Shown here in pieces: positions 7,880 to 15,893 of a DNA stretch of 64,000 nucleotides. The translations under genes were made by a program, and so were the position numbers. Below the pieces are notes generated by a model. That model did not search any database and was not told the DNA's origin. It saw only the letters and a list, made by a program, of their open reading frames with translations. Positions within the stretch are counted from its first letter, which is position 1; the number at the start of each line of letters is the position of its first letter. Source of the stretch: Nocardioides sp. GY 10127 (GTDB taxonomy: Bacteria > Actinomycetota > Actinomycetes > Propionibacteriales > Nocardioidaceae); assembly GCF_004919085.1 (NCBI RefSeq), contig NZ_STGL01000008.1, positions 1 through 64,000 of the forward strand, written 5' to 3'.

Positions 7880-9241
7880 TCAGTAGGCGCTGAGGTAGCG
7901 CTCGGTCTCCCAGGGCGTGACCTGGGAGTGCCAGGAGAAGAACTCCTCGCGCTTGGCCTCGGCGAAGTAGGCCGCGACGCGGTGGCCCTCGCCGTGCGTC
8001 AGGGCGGCGCCGTCCAGCGCCCCCTGGACGACCGGGTCGGCCTCGAGCGCCTCGACGGCGTGCAGCAGGGTCCGCGGGAGCGGGGCACGCTCGGCGCCGT
8101 TGTCGCCGCCGACGGTGCCCGGGTCCAGGTCGCGCTCGAGGCCGTCGAGGCCGGCGCCCAGCGCGGCGGCGATCGCGAGGTAGGGGTTGGCCGAGCCGTC
8201 CCCGCCCCGCAGCTCGATCCGGTGGCCGTCCGGGATGCGGATGAAGTGGGTGCGGTCGTTCCCACCGTAGGTGGGGAAGCGGGGAGCCCACGAGGCGCCG
8301 GAGGTGGTGGAGACCGCGCCGGTGCGCTTGTAGGAGTTCACGCTGGGCCCGAGGACGGCCTGCAGCGCGGAGGCGTGCTCGAGGATGCCCGCGGTGAACG
8401 CGTAGGCGGTGTCGCTGAGACCGAGCCCGCGCGGGTCGTCGGCGGACGGGAAGGCCGAGGCGCCGTCCTTCCACAGGGACAGGTGCAGGTGCAGGCCCGA
8501 GCCGGTGCGGTCCGCGAACGGCTTCGGCATGAAGGTCGCGAGCATCCCGCGCTCCTCGGCCATCATGGTGATCAGGTAGCGCAGCGTGACGACCCGGTCG
8601 GCGGTGGTGAGCGCGTCGGCGTACGCGAAGTTCTGCTCGAACTGGCCGTTGCCGTCCTCGTGGTCGTTGGCGTAGTTCTCCCAGCCCAGCGAGTTCATCG
8701 CGGTCGAGACGGACGCCAGGTGGTCGAACATCCGGGTCACGCCGCGGGCGTCGTAGCAGGGGCGGGCCGCCACGTCGCCCGGGTCGGCGGTGACCAGCGT
8801 CCCGTCCTCGGTGCGCCGCAGGAGGAAGTACTCGACCTCGGCCCCGACGAAGGCGTCCAGGCCCTGCGTCGAGGAGAGCCGGGCCAGCATCGACTTGAGG
8901 ATCACGCGCGGGGCGTAGGGCCAGGGCTTGCCGTCGACGTGCGGGTCGCAGTGGACGATCGCGAGCCCCTCCTTGAGGAAGGGGACGGGCGTGAAGGACG
9001 ACGGGTCCGGGATCGCCATCAGGTCGGGGTCCTTGGGCTCCTGGCCCATGGAGCCCACCGCGTAGCCGGCGAAGCCGACGCCCTCGGTGGCGAGCGCGTC
9101 GACGGCCTCGACCGGCACGAGCTTGGCGCACGGCTTGCCGTCGAGGTCGACGAACAGCGCCAGGATGAACCTCGTCCCGGTCTGCTCGGCGAGGGTCGCG
9201 AGGTCGGTGGTGCCCGTCTCCGGGGCGCCCGTCGCGGTCAT
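7880..9241 (-). CDS. Type III glutamine synthetase-like ligase (GlnT / gamma-glutamylmethylamide synthetase GmaS-like)
   Basis: A 453-aa ATP-dependent glutamate-amine ligase. Recognisable glutamine synthetase elements are the metal-site segment FVGAEVEYFLL, GNGQFEQNF, the ATP/glutamate segment GSGLHLHLSLW, NSYKRTG and IELRGGDGSANPYLAIAAAL. The sequence resembles the GlnT/type III subgroup that includes GmaS, which ligates methylamine to glutamate, rather than the main GlnA. The ATG at 9241 has AGGAG at a suitable distance; an upstream in-frame start (MIHDGRHSEGEP) is less likely because it would overlap the operator repeats. Neighbours (amt, GlxBCD-like set, FAD oxidoreductase, N-demethylases) support an amine rather than purely ammonia substrate (inference). 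Ethanolamine is an alternative, since gamma-glutamylethanolamide synthetases exist in this superfamily. Confidence 0.85.
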   Translation of the reverse strand: MTATGAPETGTTDLATLAEQTGTRFILALFVDLDGKPCAKLVPVEAVDALATEGVGFAGYAVGSMGQEPKDPDLMAIPDPSSFTPVPFLKEGLAIVHCDPHVDGKPWPYAPRVILKSMLARLSSTQGLDAFVGAEVEYFLLRRTEDGTLVTADPGDVAARPCYDARGVTRMFDHLASVSTAMNSLGWENYANDHEDGNGQFEQNFAYADALTTADRVVTLRYLITMMAEERGMLATFMPKPFADRTGSGLHLHLSLWKDGASAFPSADDPRGLGLSDTAYAFTAGILEHASALQAVLGPSVNSYKRTGAVSTTSGASWAPRFPTYGGNDRTHFIRIPDGHRIELRGGDGSANPYLAIAAALGAGLDGLERDLDPGTVGGDNGAERAPLPRTLLHAVEALEADPVVQGALDGAALTHGEGHRVAAYFAEAKREEFFSWHSQVTPWETERYLSAY

Positions 9242-9257
9242 CGGCTCTCCTTCAGAG

Positions 9258-9297
9258 TGTCTACCGTCGTGAATCACTGTCTACGGATAGTAGACAG
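9258..9297 (-). promoter_or_regulatory. Palindromic operator over the glnT promoter
   Basis: Perfect 8-bp inverted repeat CTGTCTAC / GTAGACAG around GGATA (9277-9297), plus a third half-site TGTCTAC at 9258-9264, 20 bp from its copy in the palindrome. On the minus strand the palindrome contains TACTAT, a plausible -10 box, so a bound protein would block transcription of glnT-glxBCD. The spacing fits a dimeric regulator, and the gene for it is unknown. The XRE-cupin protein encoded nearby is one candidate; an unlinked GntR-type protein is another. Confidence 0.55.
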
Positions 9298-9398
9298 GTG
9301 CGATGTGTCCGGCGCGTTAAACAGGGGTCACTTTTGGACGCCGGGTCCGCCGGCCCCGGCGGGAGCGGCCCGAAGCGGCCCGAAGCAGCCCGGGAAGC

Positions 9399-9436
9399 GC
9401 CACCGCCCCCTCCCGGTGCCGGGAGGGGGCGGTGGC
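9399..9436 (-). terminator. Terminator after the amt operon
   Basis: Perfect 18-bp GC-rich stem (9399-9416 with 9419-9436) and a 2-nt centre, lying 51 bp beyond the stop of the 71-aa membrane protein gene. It separates the amt transcript from glnT. It is symmetric, but only minus-strand genes flank it. Confidence 0.75.
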
Positions 9437-9487
9437 GGTGGTGCGCCGGCCGTGCGTGACGGACGGCCAGGGGTGCAGGGCGTCGGG

Positions 9488-9703
9488 TCAGTAGACGCGG
9501 GGCTCGCCCTCGACGGCGGGGCCCTTCTCGATCGGCTCGTGCTTCAGCATCGCGACGTAGGCGTGCTTCTCGTGCCGGATCATCACCGCGAGGAAGGCGA
9601 CGAACAGGGCGAACGCGACGATCGAGAACAGGACCGGCCAGATGGTGCCGGCACCGGTGAAGACCACGCCCGAGGCGTCGTCCCAGGAGTCGATCGGGCT
9701 CAT
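9488..9703 (-). CDS. Small single-pass membrane protein encoded with Amt
   Basis: A 71-aa protein with one hydrophobic segment at about residues 20-43 (IWPVLFSIVAFALFVAFLAV) and a charged C-terminal tail (HEKHAYVAMLKHEPIEKGPA). Its ATG overlaps the amt stop in ATGA, so its translation is coupled to the transporter. I do not recognise the family. Coupling and membrane topology suggest an accessory or regulatory partner of Amt (inference). No GlnK-type PII gene is present here. Confidence 0.75.
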   Translation of the reverse strand: MSPIDSWDDASGVVFTGAGTIWPVLFSIVAFALFVAFLAVMIRHEKHAYVAMLKHEPIEKGPAVEGEPRVY

Positions 9704-11001
9704 GCGGTGACCTCCGTGTCGGACTTGAGGATGGTGACGGGGATGCCCTCGGGGTAGGGCGTGGCCGGGACCTCGGAGAGGTCGAGGCCGGCGAGCTCGA
9801 CGGCGGCCGGGATGCGCAGCATCTTGGCCTTCTTCAGGGCCAGGGAGAGGACGTAGCCGGGGAGGAAGCCGAGCAGGGCGAGGACGACGAAGCCGCCGAT
9901 CTGGCCGAGCGGGTTGATGTCCGGGTAGCCGGCCACGTTCGGGTAGCCCCACAGGACGAAGCCCGAGACCACGATGCCGAAGGCGGCGCAGCCACCGTGG
10001 ACCGCGACCGCGCCCACGACGTCGTCGATGCCGAACTTCTCGATCGCCTTGCCGAAGTAGGGGATCAGGAGACCGCCGGCGACGGCGATGATGAAGGCGA
10101 GGGCCGGGTGGTAGAGGTCCATGCCGGGGGCCACCGAGATGACGCCGGCCAGGCCGCCCGAGATCGTCCAGAAGGGCTCACCCTTCGAGGAGACGTAGGC
10201 GCCCAGGATGCCGCCGGCCAGGCCCATGAGGGTGCTGAAGGCGACCGCGGAGAGCGTCGTCTGGTTGCCGAAGATCGAGAAGTAGCCGGTGTTCGTGTAG
10301 ACGACGCAGCCCATGAGGAAGCCGAAGAAGCCGACGAAGATCAGCATCAGGCCCAGCATGGTCAGCGGCAGGTTGTGCGGCGGGATGGTGATGGCCTTGC
10401 CGTCGACGAAGCGGCCGATGCGGGGGCCGAGGTTGATCAGCACGCCCAGGGTGAACGCGCCGGCGATCAGGTGGACGCAGCCGGCGGCGCCGAAGTCGTG
10501 CCAGCCCCACTCGGTGAGCAGCCAGCCGGAGCCGTGCCAGGCCCACGCGGCACCGATGATCCAGACGACGGAGCCGAGCACCGTGGTGAGGATGAGGAAC
10601 GCGCTGGTGCGGATGCGCTCGAGCACCGCACCGGAGAGGATCGAGCCGGTGGTGGCGGCGAAGAGGGCGAAGGCGCCCCAGAAGATGCCGGTCACCGAGG
10701 AGTTGTTCGGCCCCATGTCGTCGCTCCAGGGCAGAGCGGCGGTCGCGGTGTCGATGGCACCGACGGGGAACTGGTAGAACGCGTTGTAGAACCACCAGCC
10801 GAAGAAGAAGAAGGTCGCGCAGACGACCGAGAAGGTCAGCAGGTTCTTCATGGCCGCGGCGAGCACGTTCTTCGACCGCGACGCACCGACCTCGTAGGCG
10901 AGGAAGCCGGCGTGGATGCAGATCATCAGGGCGATCGACACCCAGTAGAAGAGGTCGGTGATGACCGCTTCCATGGATGCAAGTGTGTCCTCGGGGGTCA
11001 C
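9700..11001 (-). CDS. amt: Ammonium transporter (Amt/AmtB family)
   Basis: Integral membrane channel for ammonium, 433 aa with about 11 hydrophobic helices. Family signatures include FFFFGWWFYNAFYQFPVGA, WHDFGAAGCVHLIAGAFTLG (with the pore His region), GLAGVISVAPG and DDVVGAVAVHGGCAAFGI with the second conserved pore histidine. I choose the GTG at 11001 because AGGAGG lies five bases upstream; a longer frame back to 11112 would run through the promoter element. It is followed by a coupled 71-aa membrane protein. It would recover ammonia, or possibly import methylammonium, for the neighbouring amine pathway. A 17-bp inverted repeat 38-54 bp upstream may be its operator. Confidence 0.93.
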   Translation of the reverse strand: MTPEDTLASMEAVITDLFYWVSIALMICIHAGFLAYEVGASRSKNVLAAAMKNLLTFSVVCATFFFFGWWFYNAFYQFPVGAIDTATAALPWSDDMGPNNSSVTGIFWGAFALFAATTGSILSGAVLERIRTSAFLILTTVLGSVVWIIGAAWAWHGSGWLLTEWGWHDFGAAGCVHLIAGAFTLGVLINLGPRIGRFVDGKAITIPPHNLPLTMLGLMLIFVGFFGFLMGCVVYTNTGYFSIFGNQTTLSAVAFSTLMGLAGGILGAYVSSKGEPFWTISGGLAGVISVAPGMDLYHPALAFIIAVAGGLLIPYFGKAIEKFGIDDVVGAVAVHGGCAAFGIVVSGFVLWGYPNVAGYPDINPLGQIGGFVVLALLGFLPGYVLSLALKKAKMLRIPAAVELAGLDLSEVPATPYPEGIPVTILKSDTEVTA

Positions 11002-11038
11002 AGGGTCCTCCTGGGGCAGGTTTACGAGAGTGAACGTA

Positions 11039-11055
11039 GTTTCATCAAGGGAAAC
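11039..11055 (-). promoter_or_regulatory. Inverted-repeat element upstream of amt
   Basis: On the minus strand: GTTTCCCTTGATGAAAC, i.e. perfect GTTTC/GAAAC arms 7 bp apart. It overlaps a weak -35-like TTGATG that has TAAACC 18 bp downstream. The same GTTTC-N7-GAAAC layout is upstream of the dmm-like operon (17012-17028), and a 13/17 variant lies upstream of eutB. A nitrogen regulator of GlnR type was considered, but the half-site spacing is one base longer than the GlnR consensus. Confidence 0.5.
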
Positions 11056-11193
11056 CGGGCGTGGGTTGCCGAGGTCGAACGACTCTGTGACGACCACATG
11101 ACGGCGACCCACCCCGCGTGACGGCTCCGTTGCCGGGATGAAGACGCGTCAGGGACCCTTGCGGCGGACCGCAGGGAACCCGACAGGTGCCGC

Positions 11194-12267
11194 TCAGCCG
11201 GCGGCGCGCAGCCAGGCCGCGGCCCGGTCGCGGAACTTCGCGATGCCCTTGTAGTCGGCCATGTCCTGGGGCAGCTCGGCGAGGACGTCGGCGGCGCGGA
11301 CACGCCAGTCCTCGACCCGCGCGACCTCCTCGAGGGGCAGCATGTAGGTGCGGATCAGGAACATGATCGCGCCGGACTCGGGCAGCCGGACGAGGTGCTG
11401 GACCTCGACCCGGAGGTGGACGAGCGCCCCGAAGGCGGTGTCGTCGAGCAGCTGGACGCTCTCCCGGTCGGGGCCCCACTCGTCGTAGAGCTCGGTGGAG
11501 ACGTCCAGGCGGCGGCCGATGGTGAGCGTCCAGTTCGTGCGGCGGTAGACCTCGCCGGGCTGGAGCCGGACGAGGAACTGCTGGGCCCGGGTGATGACGC
11601 CCTCGGCGTGCAGCCGCGGCACCGGCCCGTGGATCTCCAGGAAGCTCATCCCCACGTCGAAGCCGAACGACCAGTCGGCGGCGAACGTCACGACGCCGGC
11701 GTCGCCGTAGAGCACGCCGTCGCGCTGGTCCATGAGCACGACGTCCTCCTGGACCTGGGAGCAGATCCAGCCCAGCGGCTCCCCGGGCAGGGTGTCCTCG
11801 ACCCCGTAGGTGAACTCCTGCTCGAGACCCAGCAGGCCGTTGCGCCAGCGGTAGCGCGGGCGGGCACCGGCCTCGACGAGGGTGAGCTCCATGTCGTCCG
11901 GGTACGCGGCCGCGAGCTCGCGCATGAGGCCGAGCATCGCGTCCCAGCAGGCCACGCGCATGTGCGGGAGCACGGCGTAGCGGGAGGGGTCCCGGGCCAG
12001 GACCTGCTCGCGCTGGGCCAGCTCCTCGCGGTACTCCACGTCGACGTCCACCACCACCTCGCCCCACTGGCCCGCGGGCGTCAGCACGGCGCCCCGGGCC
12101 GGCTCCACGTTGGTGGAGTAGCGGTAGGTCGGGTTCGGGAAGGGGAACGGGAAGCCCGCCACCAGCGCGGCCCGACGCTCCTCGTCGACGGTGGTGAGCG
12201 GCAGGCCGTCCGTGGTGAGGCCGGTGGGGGCCAGGAAGGCCGTGGGCGCGGTGGGCGTGGCGGTCAC
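11194..12267 (-). CDS. Heme-dependent oxidative N-demethylase alpha subunit, copy 1 (DUF3445, DmmA-like)
   Basis: A 357-aa protein of the DUF3445/HODM family, whose characterised members are heme enzymes removing N-methyl groups as formaldehyde, such as dimethylamine monooxygenase DmmA. Typical stretches are YRYSTNVEPARG, VACWDAMLGLMRELAAAYP, GLEQEFTYGVEDTLPGEPLG, VGMSFLEIHGPVPRLH, YRRTNWTLTIGRRLDVS and IRTYMLPLEEV. The GTG start overlaps the stop of the reductase gene (GTGA) and has GAGGTG upstream. It is last of the six N-demethylase genes, 192 bp before amt. The substrate cannot be read from sequence; dimethylamine or N-methylated ethanolamines are the context-based candidates. Confidence 0.87.
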   Translation of the reverse strand: MTATPTAPTAFLAPTGLTTDGLPLTTVDEERRAALVAGFPFPFPNPTYRYSTNVEPARGAVLTPAGQWGEVVVDVDVEYREELAQREQVLARDPSRYAVLPHMRVACWDAMLGLMRELAAAYPDDMELTLVEAGARPRYRWRNGLLGLEQEFTYGVEDTLPGEPLGWICSQVQEDVVLMDQRDGVLYGDAGVVTFAADWSFGFDVGMSFLEIHGPVPRLHAEGVITRAQQFLVRLQPGEVYRRTNWTLTIGRRLDVSTELYDEWGPDRESVQLLDDTAFGALVHLRVEVQHLVRLPESGAIMFLIRTYMLPLEEVARVEDWRVRAADVLAELPQDMADYKGIAKFRDRAAAWLRAAG

Positions 12268-13250
12268 AGGATCACCTCGAGGTGGGCGGGTCGGTCGTCG
12301 GTAGGCTCGGCGCGGGAGACACAGGCCATGAGGCAGTCCCCCGCGGCCTTGTCCTCGTCGGTCAGGTACAGGTCGCGGTGCAGGACGGGCCCGCTGCCCG
12401 GCCCGACGCCGACCCGGCACTCCCCGCACACCCCCTGGCGGCACAGGTTGGCGACCTCGTGGCCCGCCTCCTCCAGCGCCTCCAGCAGGCTCACCCCGGC
12501 GGGCACGGCGAGCTCCTCGCCGTCCACGCTCACGGTGAAGGGCTCCCCGGGGTCGAGGTCGGCGGTGCCGAACGCCTCGGCGTGCAGGCGCCCCGCGGGC
12601 CAGCCGGCGTCGGCGGCCTCGAGGTGGACGAGGTCCATGAACCCGGTCGGCCCGCAGGTGTAGAGGTGCGTGCCGAGGGGCTGGTCGCGCAGGCGCTCGC
12701 GCAGCAGGGCGGTGAAGGCGGCCCGGTCGTGCAGGACGGTCACGGACTCCCCCGCCAGCGCGGCGAGGTCCTCGACGTGCGCGCCCAGGCCCTCGCGACA
12801 CAGGTAGAGCAGCTCGGCCTCGGCACCCCAGCGCGCGTGCGAGCGCAGGTGCGAGAGCAGGGGCGTGATGCCGATGCCGGCGCCCACCAGCAGGTGCCGG
12901 GAGGCGTGCCGGACCGGGGCGAACAGGCTGCGGGGCGGGTGCGCCTCGACCTTGTCGCCGACCTCGAGGGCGTGCACCCAGGCCGAGCCGCCGGCGGCGC
13001 CCGTGGCCGGGTCGCAGCGCAGGACCGAGACCCGGTACTCCAGCGGCTCCACGTTCTCGCCGGTGAGCGAGTAGGCGTTGGCCAGCGCCCGCGGGCGGCC
13101 GTCGCCGGCGGGGACGTCGAGCACGAGGTGCGCGCCGGGCGGGTAGGACGGCAGCGGGGCGCCGTCCGTGGCGGCGAGCGCGAGGCCCCGGACGCCGGGG
13201 ACGAGCTCGGTCACCTCGGTCACGACGAGGCTGATCCGCGCCGGGCTCAT
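12264..13250 (-). CDS. Flavin / [2Fe-2S] reductase of the N-demethylase, copy 1 (DmmB-like)
   Basis: A 328-aa phthalate-dioxygenase-reductase-type protein that would pass electrons from NAD(P)H to the heme subunit. Domains in order: flavin-binding domain (NAYSLTGENVEPLEYRVSVL), NAD domain (HLLVGAGIGITPLLSHL, LYTCGPTGFMD), and C-terminal plant-type ferredoxin with ligands in LCRQGVCGEC plus a fourth Cys in CLMACVSRA. Start MSPARISL overlaps the upstream gene stop in ATGA. It sits between the C1 and A1 genes, forming a complete C-B-A triplet. Confidence 0.9.
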   Translation of the reverse strand: MSPARISLVVTEVTELVPGVRGLALAATDGAPLPSYPPGAHLVLDVPAGDGRPRALANAYSLTGENVEPLEYRVSVLRCDPATGAAGGSAWVHALEVGDKVEAHPPRSLFAPVRHASRHLLVGAGIGITPLLSHLRSHARWGAEAELLYLCREGLGAHVEDLAALAGESVTVLHDRAAFTALLRERLRDQPLGTHLYTCGPTGFMDLVHLEAADAGWPAGRLHAEAFGTADLDPGEPFTVSVDGEELAVPAGVSLLEALEEAGHEVANLCRQGVCGECRVGVGPGSGPVLHRDLYLTDEDKAAGDCLMACVSRAEPTDDRPAHLEVIL

Positions 13251-13804
13251 CGGGCGGCCCCGCTCGGCTCGGGCAGCTGCTCGGCGTCCACCTGGAAGCC
13301 GAGGTGCGCGCCGCTGCGACGGGACACGTGCGGGTAGACCAGCAGGCTCCGGGAGCACCCGGGGCAGGCGACGACCCCCTCGAGGTCGACCTCGGCCGAG
13401 GCGGTCGCGGCGCAGTGCACGCACCACACGTCGCGGACGGCGACCGAGGTGACGCCCACGGTCAGCTCCTCCTCGGTGAGGCCGGCGCGCAGGGCGGCGG
13501 CCCTCACGGCGAGGCAGTCGCGCGCCGAGCCGGCGACGAGCACCCGGTGCCCGACGCGGGCGTCCTGGAGGTCGGCTGCCAGCGCGCGCAGCGCCTCCTC
13601 GGCGTCCGCGCAGACGTGCGGCAGGACCCGCACCGGCGGCGCCGCCGCGAGCACCGCGCACCAGTCGGCGACGACGGCCGCGGCGGCCGGGTCCGGGCCC
13701 ACCTGGAGGACCGTGTGGACCAGGCCGGCGGTGTCGGGCTCCTCCACCACCGGCTCGCGCGTCCAGACGGGGACGCTGGTGTAGGCGGGCGGGGCGGGGC
13801 TCAC
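13247..13804 (-). CDS. Third component of N-demethylase set 1 (DmmC-like, CxxC/CxxC protein)
   Basis: A 185-aa protein with two CxxC pairs near the C-terminus (WCVHCAATA and CPGCSRSLLVYPHVS), as in a rubredoxin or zinc-ribbon fold. The N-terminal 120 residues resemble a nucleotide- or flavin-binding alpha/beta domain (HRVLVAGSARDCLAV). It starts at GTG in a GTGA overlap with the A2 stop. DmmC-type proteins accompany DmmA and DmmB in known dimethylamine monooxygenase operons; an electron-transfer or assembly role is likely but not shown by sequence. Confidence 0.75.
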   Translation of the reverse strand: MSPAPPAYTSVPVWTREPVVEEPDTAGLVHTVLQVGPDPAAAAVVADWCAVLAAAPPVRVLPHVCADAEEALRALAADLQDARVGHRVLVAGSARDCLAVRAAALRAGLTEEELTVGVTSVAVRDVWCVHCAATASAEVDLEGVVACPGCSRSLLVYPHVSRRSGAHLGFQVDAEQLPEPSGAAR

Positions 13805-14868
13805 GCGGGGACCTCCTGGCCGTGGGTGGGGTGGGTGTCGTGGGTGGGGCGGGCGCGGTCCGGCTCGGTCAGCCACGCCATGGCGGGCTCCCGGTAGTCG
13901 AGGAAGCCCTTGTAGGCCGCGAGGTCGTCGGGCAGCTCGAGGACCACGGCCGCCAGCTGGCGCCGCCAGGCCGGGATCTGCCGGACCTCCTCGAGGGAGG
14001 TCATGTGGGTGCGGATGTTGAAGGTGACGGCGCCCGTCATCGGCAGGCGGACGAAGTGCTCGACCTCGATCCGCAGCTGGAGACGTCCCCAGTCCTGGTC
14101 GCGCACCAGCCGCGGGATGTCGGCGCCCCACTCGGGGAGCTCCTCGAGGCTCACGTCGAGCCGGCGCGAGCCGGAGGCGGACAGCGTCCAGTTCACCCGC
14201 CGGTAGACCTGGTCGACCGGCAGCCGGCGCAGGAACTGCTCGGCCCGCGACGTCACGCCCTCCCGGGTCAGCCGCGGGACGGGGTTGTGGATCTCGGTCA
14301 TGGTCATGCCGACGTCGAAGGCGACCGACCAGGCAGCCGCGAAGGTGACGAGGCCCGCGTCGAAGCAGAGGTGCCCGTCACGCTCCTTCACGAGCAGCAG
14401 GTCGTCGGGGATCTCGCGACCCAGGAACGTCAGGGGGTCGTACGGCAGCGTGGAGGCGTCGCCCACGACGAAGCGCTGGTCGGTGCCCAGCGCGTGGTTG
14501 CGCCAGTGGAAGGCGTCCCCGTCCTCGGTCAGCTCCATCACGTGCGGGTACGAGATCGCCAGGTCGCGCAGGTAGTAGACGAGCAGGTCCCAGCACGCCG
14601 GGCCCATGCCGGGCATGAGCCGGGTGCGGTGCGGGTCGACGTCCAGGATGCGCCGGCGCTCGGCCATGATCGCGCCGTACTCCTCCCCGCCGAGGTCGAC
14701 GATGTGGGCGCCCCAGCTCCCGGCGGCCGTGCGCCGGACCACGCGGGCCGGCTCGACGTTGACGGAGTAGCGGAACGCGTCCAGGTCGTCGGGGAACGGC
14801 CAGGGCAGGCGCGCGGTGTGACCGCGGACGGGGAAGGCGGGCTCGACCCGCTGCGCAGCCGTGCTCAT
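13801..14868 (-). CDS. Heme-dependent oxidative N-demethylase alpha subunit, copy 2 (DUF3445, DmmA-like)
   Basis: A 355-aa second member of the same heme N-demethylase family. It parallels copy 1 throughout: FRYSVNVEPARV, GPACWDLLVYYLRDLAISYP, VGMTMTEIHNPVPRL, YRRVNWTLSASGSRRLDVS, IRTHMTSLEEV. It differs at many other positions, so the two copies are not a recent duplication. ATG start overlaps the B2 stop in TGATG. The C-terminal tail (RPTHDTHPTHGQEVPA) is extended and His/Pro-rich compared with copy 1. The second triplet may serve a different methylation state or a different amine (inference). Confidence 0.87.
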   Translation of the reverse strand: MSTAAQRVEPAFPVRGHTARLPWPFPDDLDAFRYSVNVEPARVVRRTAAGSWGAHIVDLGGEEYGAIMAERRRILDVDPHRTRLMPGMGPACWDLLVYYLRDLAISYPHVMELTEDGDAFHWRNHALGTDQRFVVGDASTLPYDPLTFLGREIPDDLLLVKERDGHLCFDAGLVTFAAAWSVAFDVGMTMTEIHNPVPRLTREGVTSRAEQFLRRLPVDQVYRRVNWTLSASGSRRLDVSLEELPEWGADIPRLVRDQDWGRLQLRIEVEHFVRLPMTGAVTFNIRTHMTSLEEVRQIPAWRRQLAAVVLELPDDLAAYKGFLDYREPAMAWLTEPDRARPTHDTHPTHGQEVPA

Positions 14869-15893
14869 CAGACCTCCACCTCGATCACGGCGCCCTCGTG
14901 GGCGCCCCGGGACACGCAGCTCAGCATCCGGTCGCCCGCCGCCCGCTCGCCGTCGGAGAGGACGAGGTCCCGGTGCTCGACCTCGCCGGCACGCACCGGC
15001 ACCACGCACTCGCCGCAGACGCCCTGGCGGCACAGGTTGGCCACCGGGCGACCGTGCGCCAGCAGCGCCTCGAGCAGGCTCGTGCCCGGCGCGACGCCCA
15101 GCCGCTCCCCGTCCGCGAGGACGGCGGTGAAGGCCACCCCCGGGTCCAGCTCGGGCGCGGAGAACCGCTCCAGGTGGACGCGGGAGGCCGGCCAGCAGGC
15201 CCGCTCGGCGGCCTCGACGTAGGCGTCGAGGAAGGCCGGCGGCCCGCAGGCGTAGGCATGGCTCCCCAGCGGCTGGTCGGCCAGGCGCTCGGCCAGGAGG
15301 GCGGCGGTCGCGGCGGCGCCGGAGACCTCGCGCAGGGTGATCGCGGGGTGCTCGGCGAGCGAGCGCAGCTCCTCCAGGTGCGCGGCCCGGCCGGGCCGGT
15401 AGGAGTAGACGACCTCGGCCGTCCCGCCCCACCGTGCCACCGCGCGGGCGTGGGAGAGCACCGGCGTGATGCCGATGCCGGCGGCCAGGAGCAGGGTGTG
15501 CCGCTGGTCGTGGCGGGGTGCGAAGGAGGATCGCGGCCCCTCGACCTCCACCTCGTCCCCCACGCACAGGGCGTGGACGCGGGCGGAGCCGCCCGTCCCG
15601 CCGTCCTCGGCCCGCTTCAGCAGCACCGAGATCTCGTAGGTGCGCGGGAGGAACCCGTCGCCGGTGAGCGAGTACGCGTTGCGGACGTCGGGGCCCACCG
15701 CGAGCACCAGGTGCGCGCCCGGCTCGTGCGGGGCCAGCGGCGCGCCGTCGGGGTCGACCAGGGTCAGGTGCCGGACGTCGGGAGCGGCCTCGTCCACGGC
15801 CGAGACGCGCAGCCGACGGGTGGCGGTGCGGTAGCCGGCGTGCAGGTGGGCGGGGTAGCGCTCGAGCGCGGGCTCGTCGGTCGCGGCGCTCAC
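14868..15893 (-). CDS. Flavin / [2Fe-2S] reductase of the N-demethylase, copy 2 (DmmB-like)
   Basis: A 341-aa reductase with the same three-domain order as copy 1: flavin domain (NAYSLTGDGFLPRTYEISVLL), NAD domain (LLLAAGIGITPVLSHA, AYACGPPAFLDAY) and C-terminal plant-type ferredoxin (LCRQGVCGEC with a later Cys in RMLSCVSRG). GTG start in a GTGA overlap with the C2 stop. The N-terminus (MSAATDEPALERYPAHLHAGYRTA) is longer than in copy 1. Confidence 0.9.
   Translation of the reverse strand: MSAATDEPALERYPAHLHAGYRTATRRLRVSAVDEAAPDVRHLTLVDPDGAPLAPHEPGAHLVLAVGPDVRNAYSLTGDGFLPRTYEISVLLKRAEDGGTGGSARVHALCVGDEVEVEGPRSSFAPRHDQRHTLLLAAGIGITPVLSHARAVARWGGTAEVVYSYRPGRAAHLEELRSLAEHPAITLREVSGAAATAALLAERLADQPLGSHAYACGPPAFLDAYVEAAERACWPASRVHLERFSAPELDPGVAFTAVLADGERLGVAPGTSLLEALLAHGRPVANLCRQGVCGECVVPVRAGEVEHRDLVLSDGERAAGDRMLSCVSRGAHEGAVIEVEV

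Noticed and set aside
11002..11060. GlnR box upstream of amt
   Set aside because: GAAAC and TAAAC half-sites are present, but their spacing (10 and 12 bp start to start) does not fit the 11-bp phasing of the GlnR consensus. I kept only the inverted repeat, without naming the regulator.
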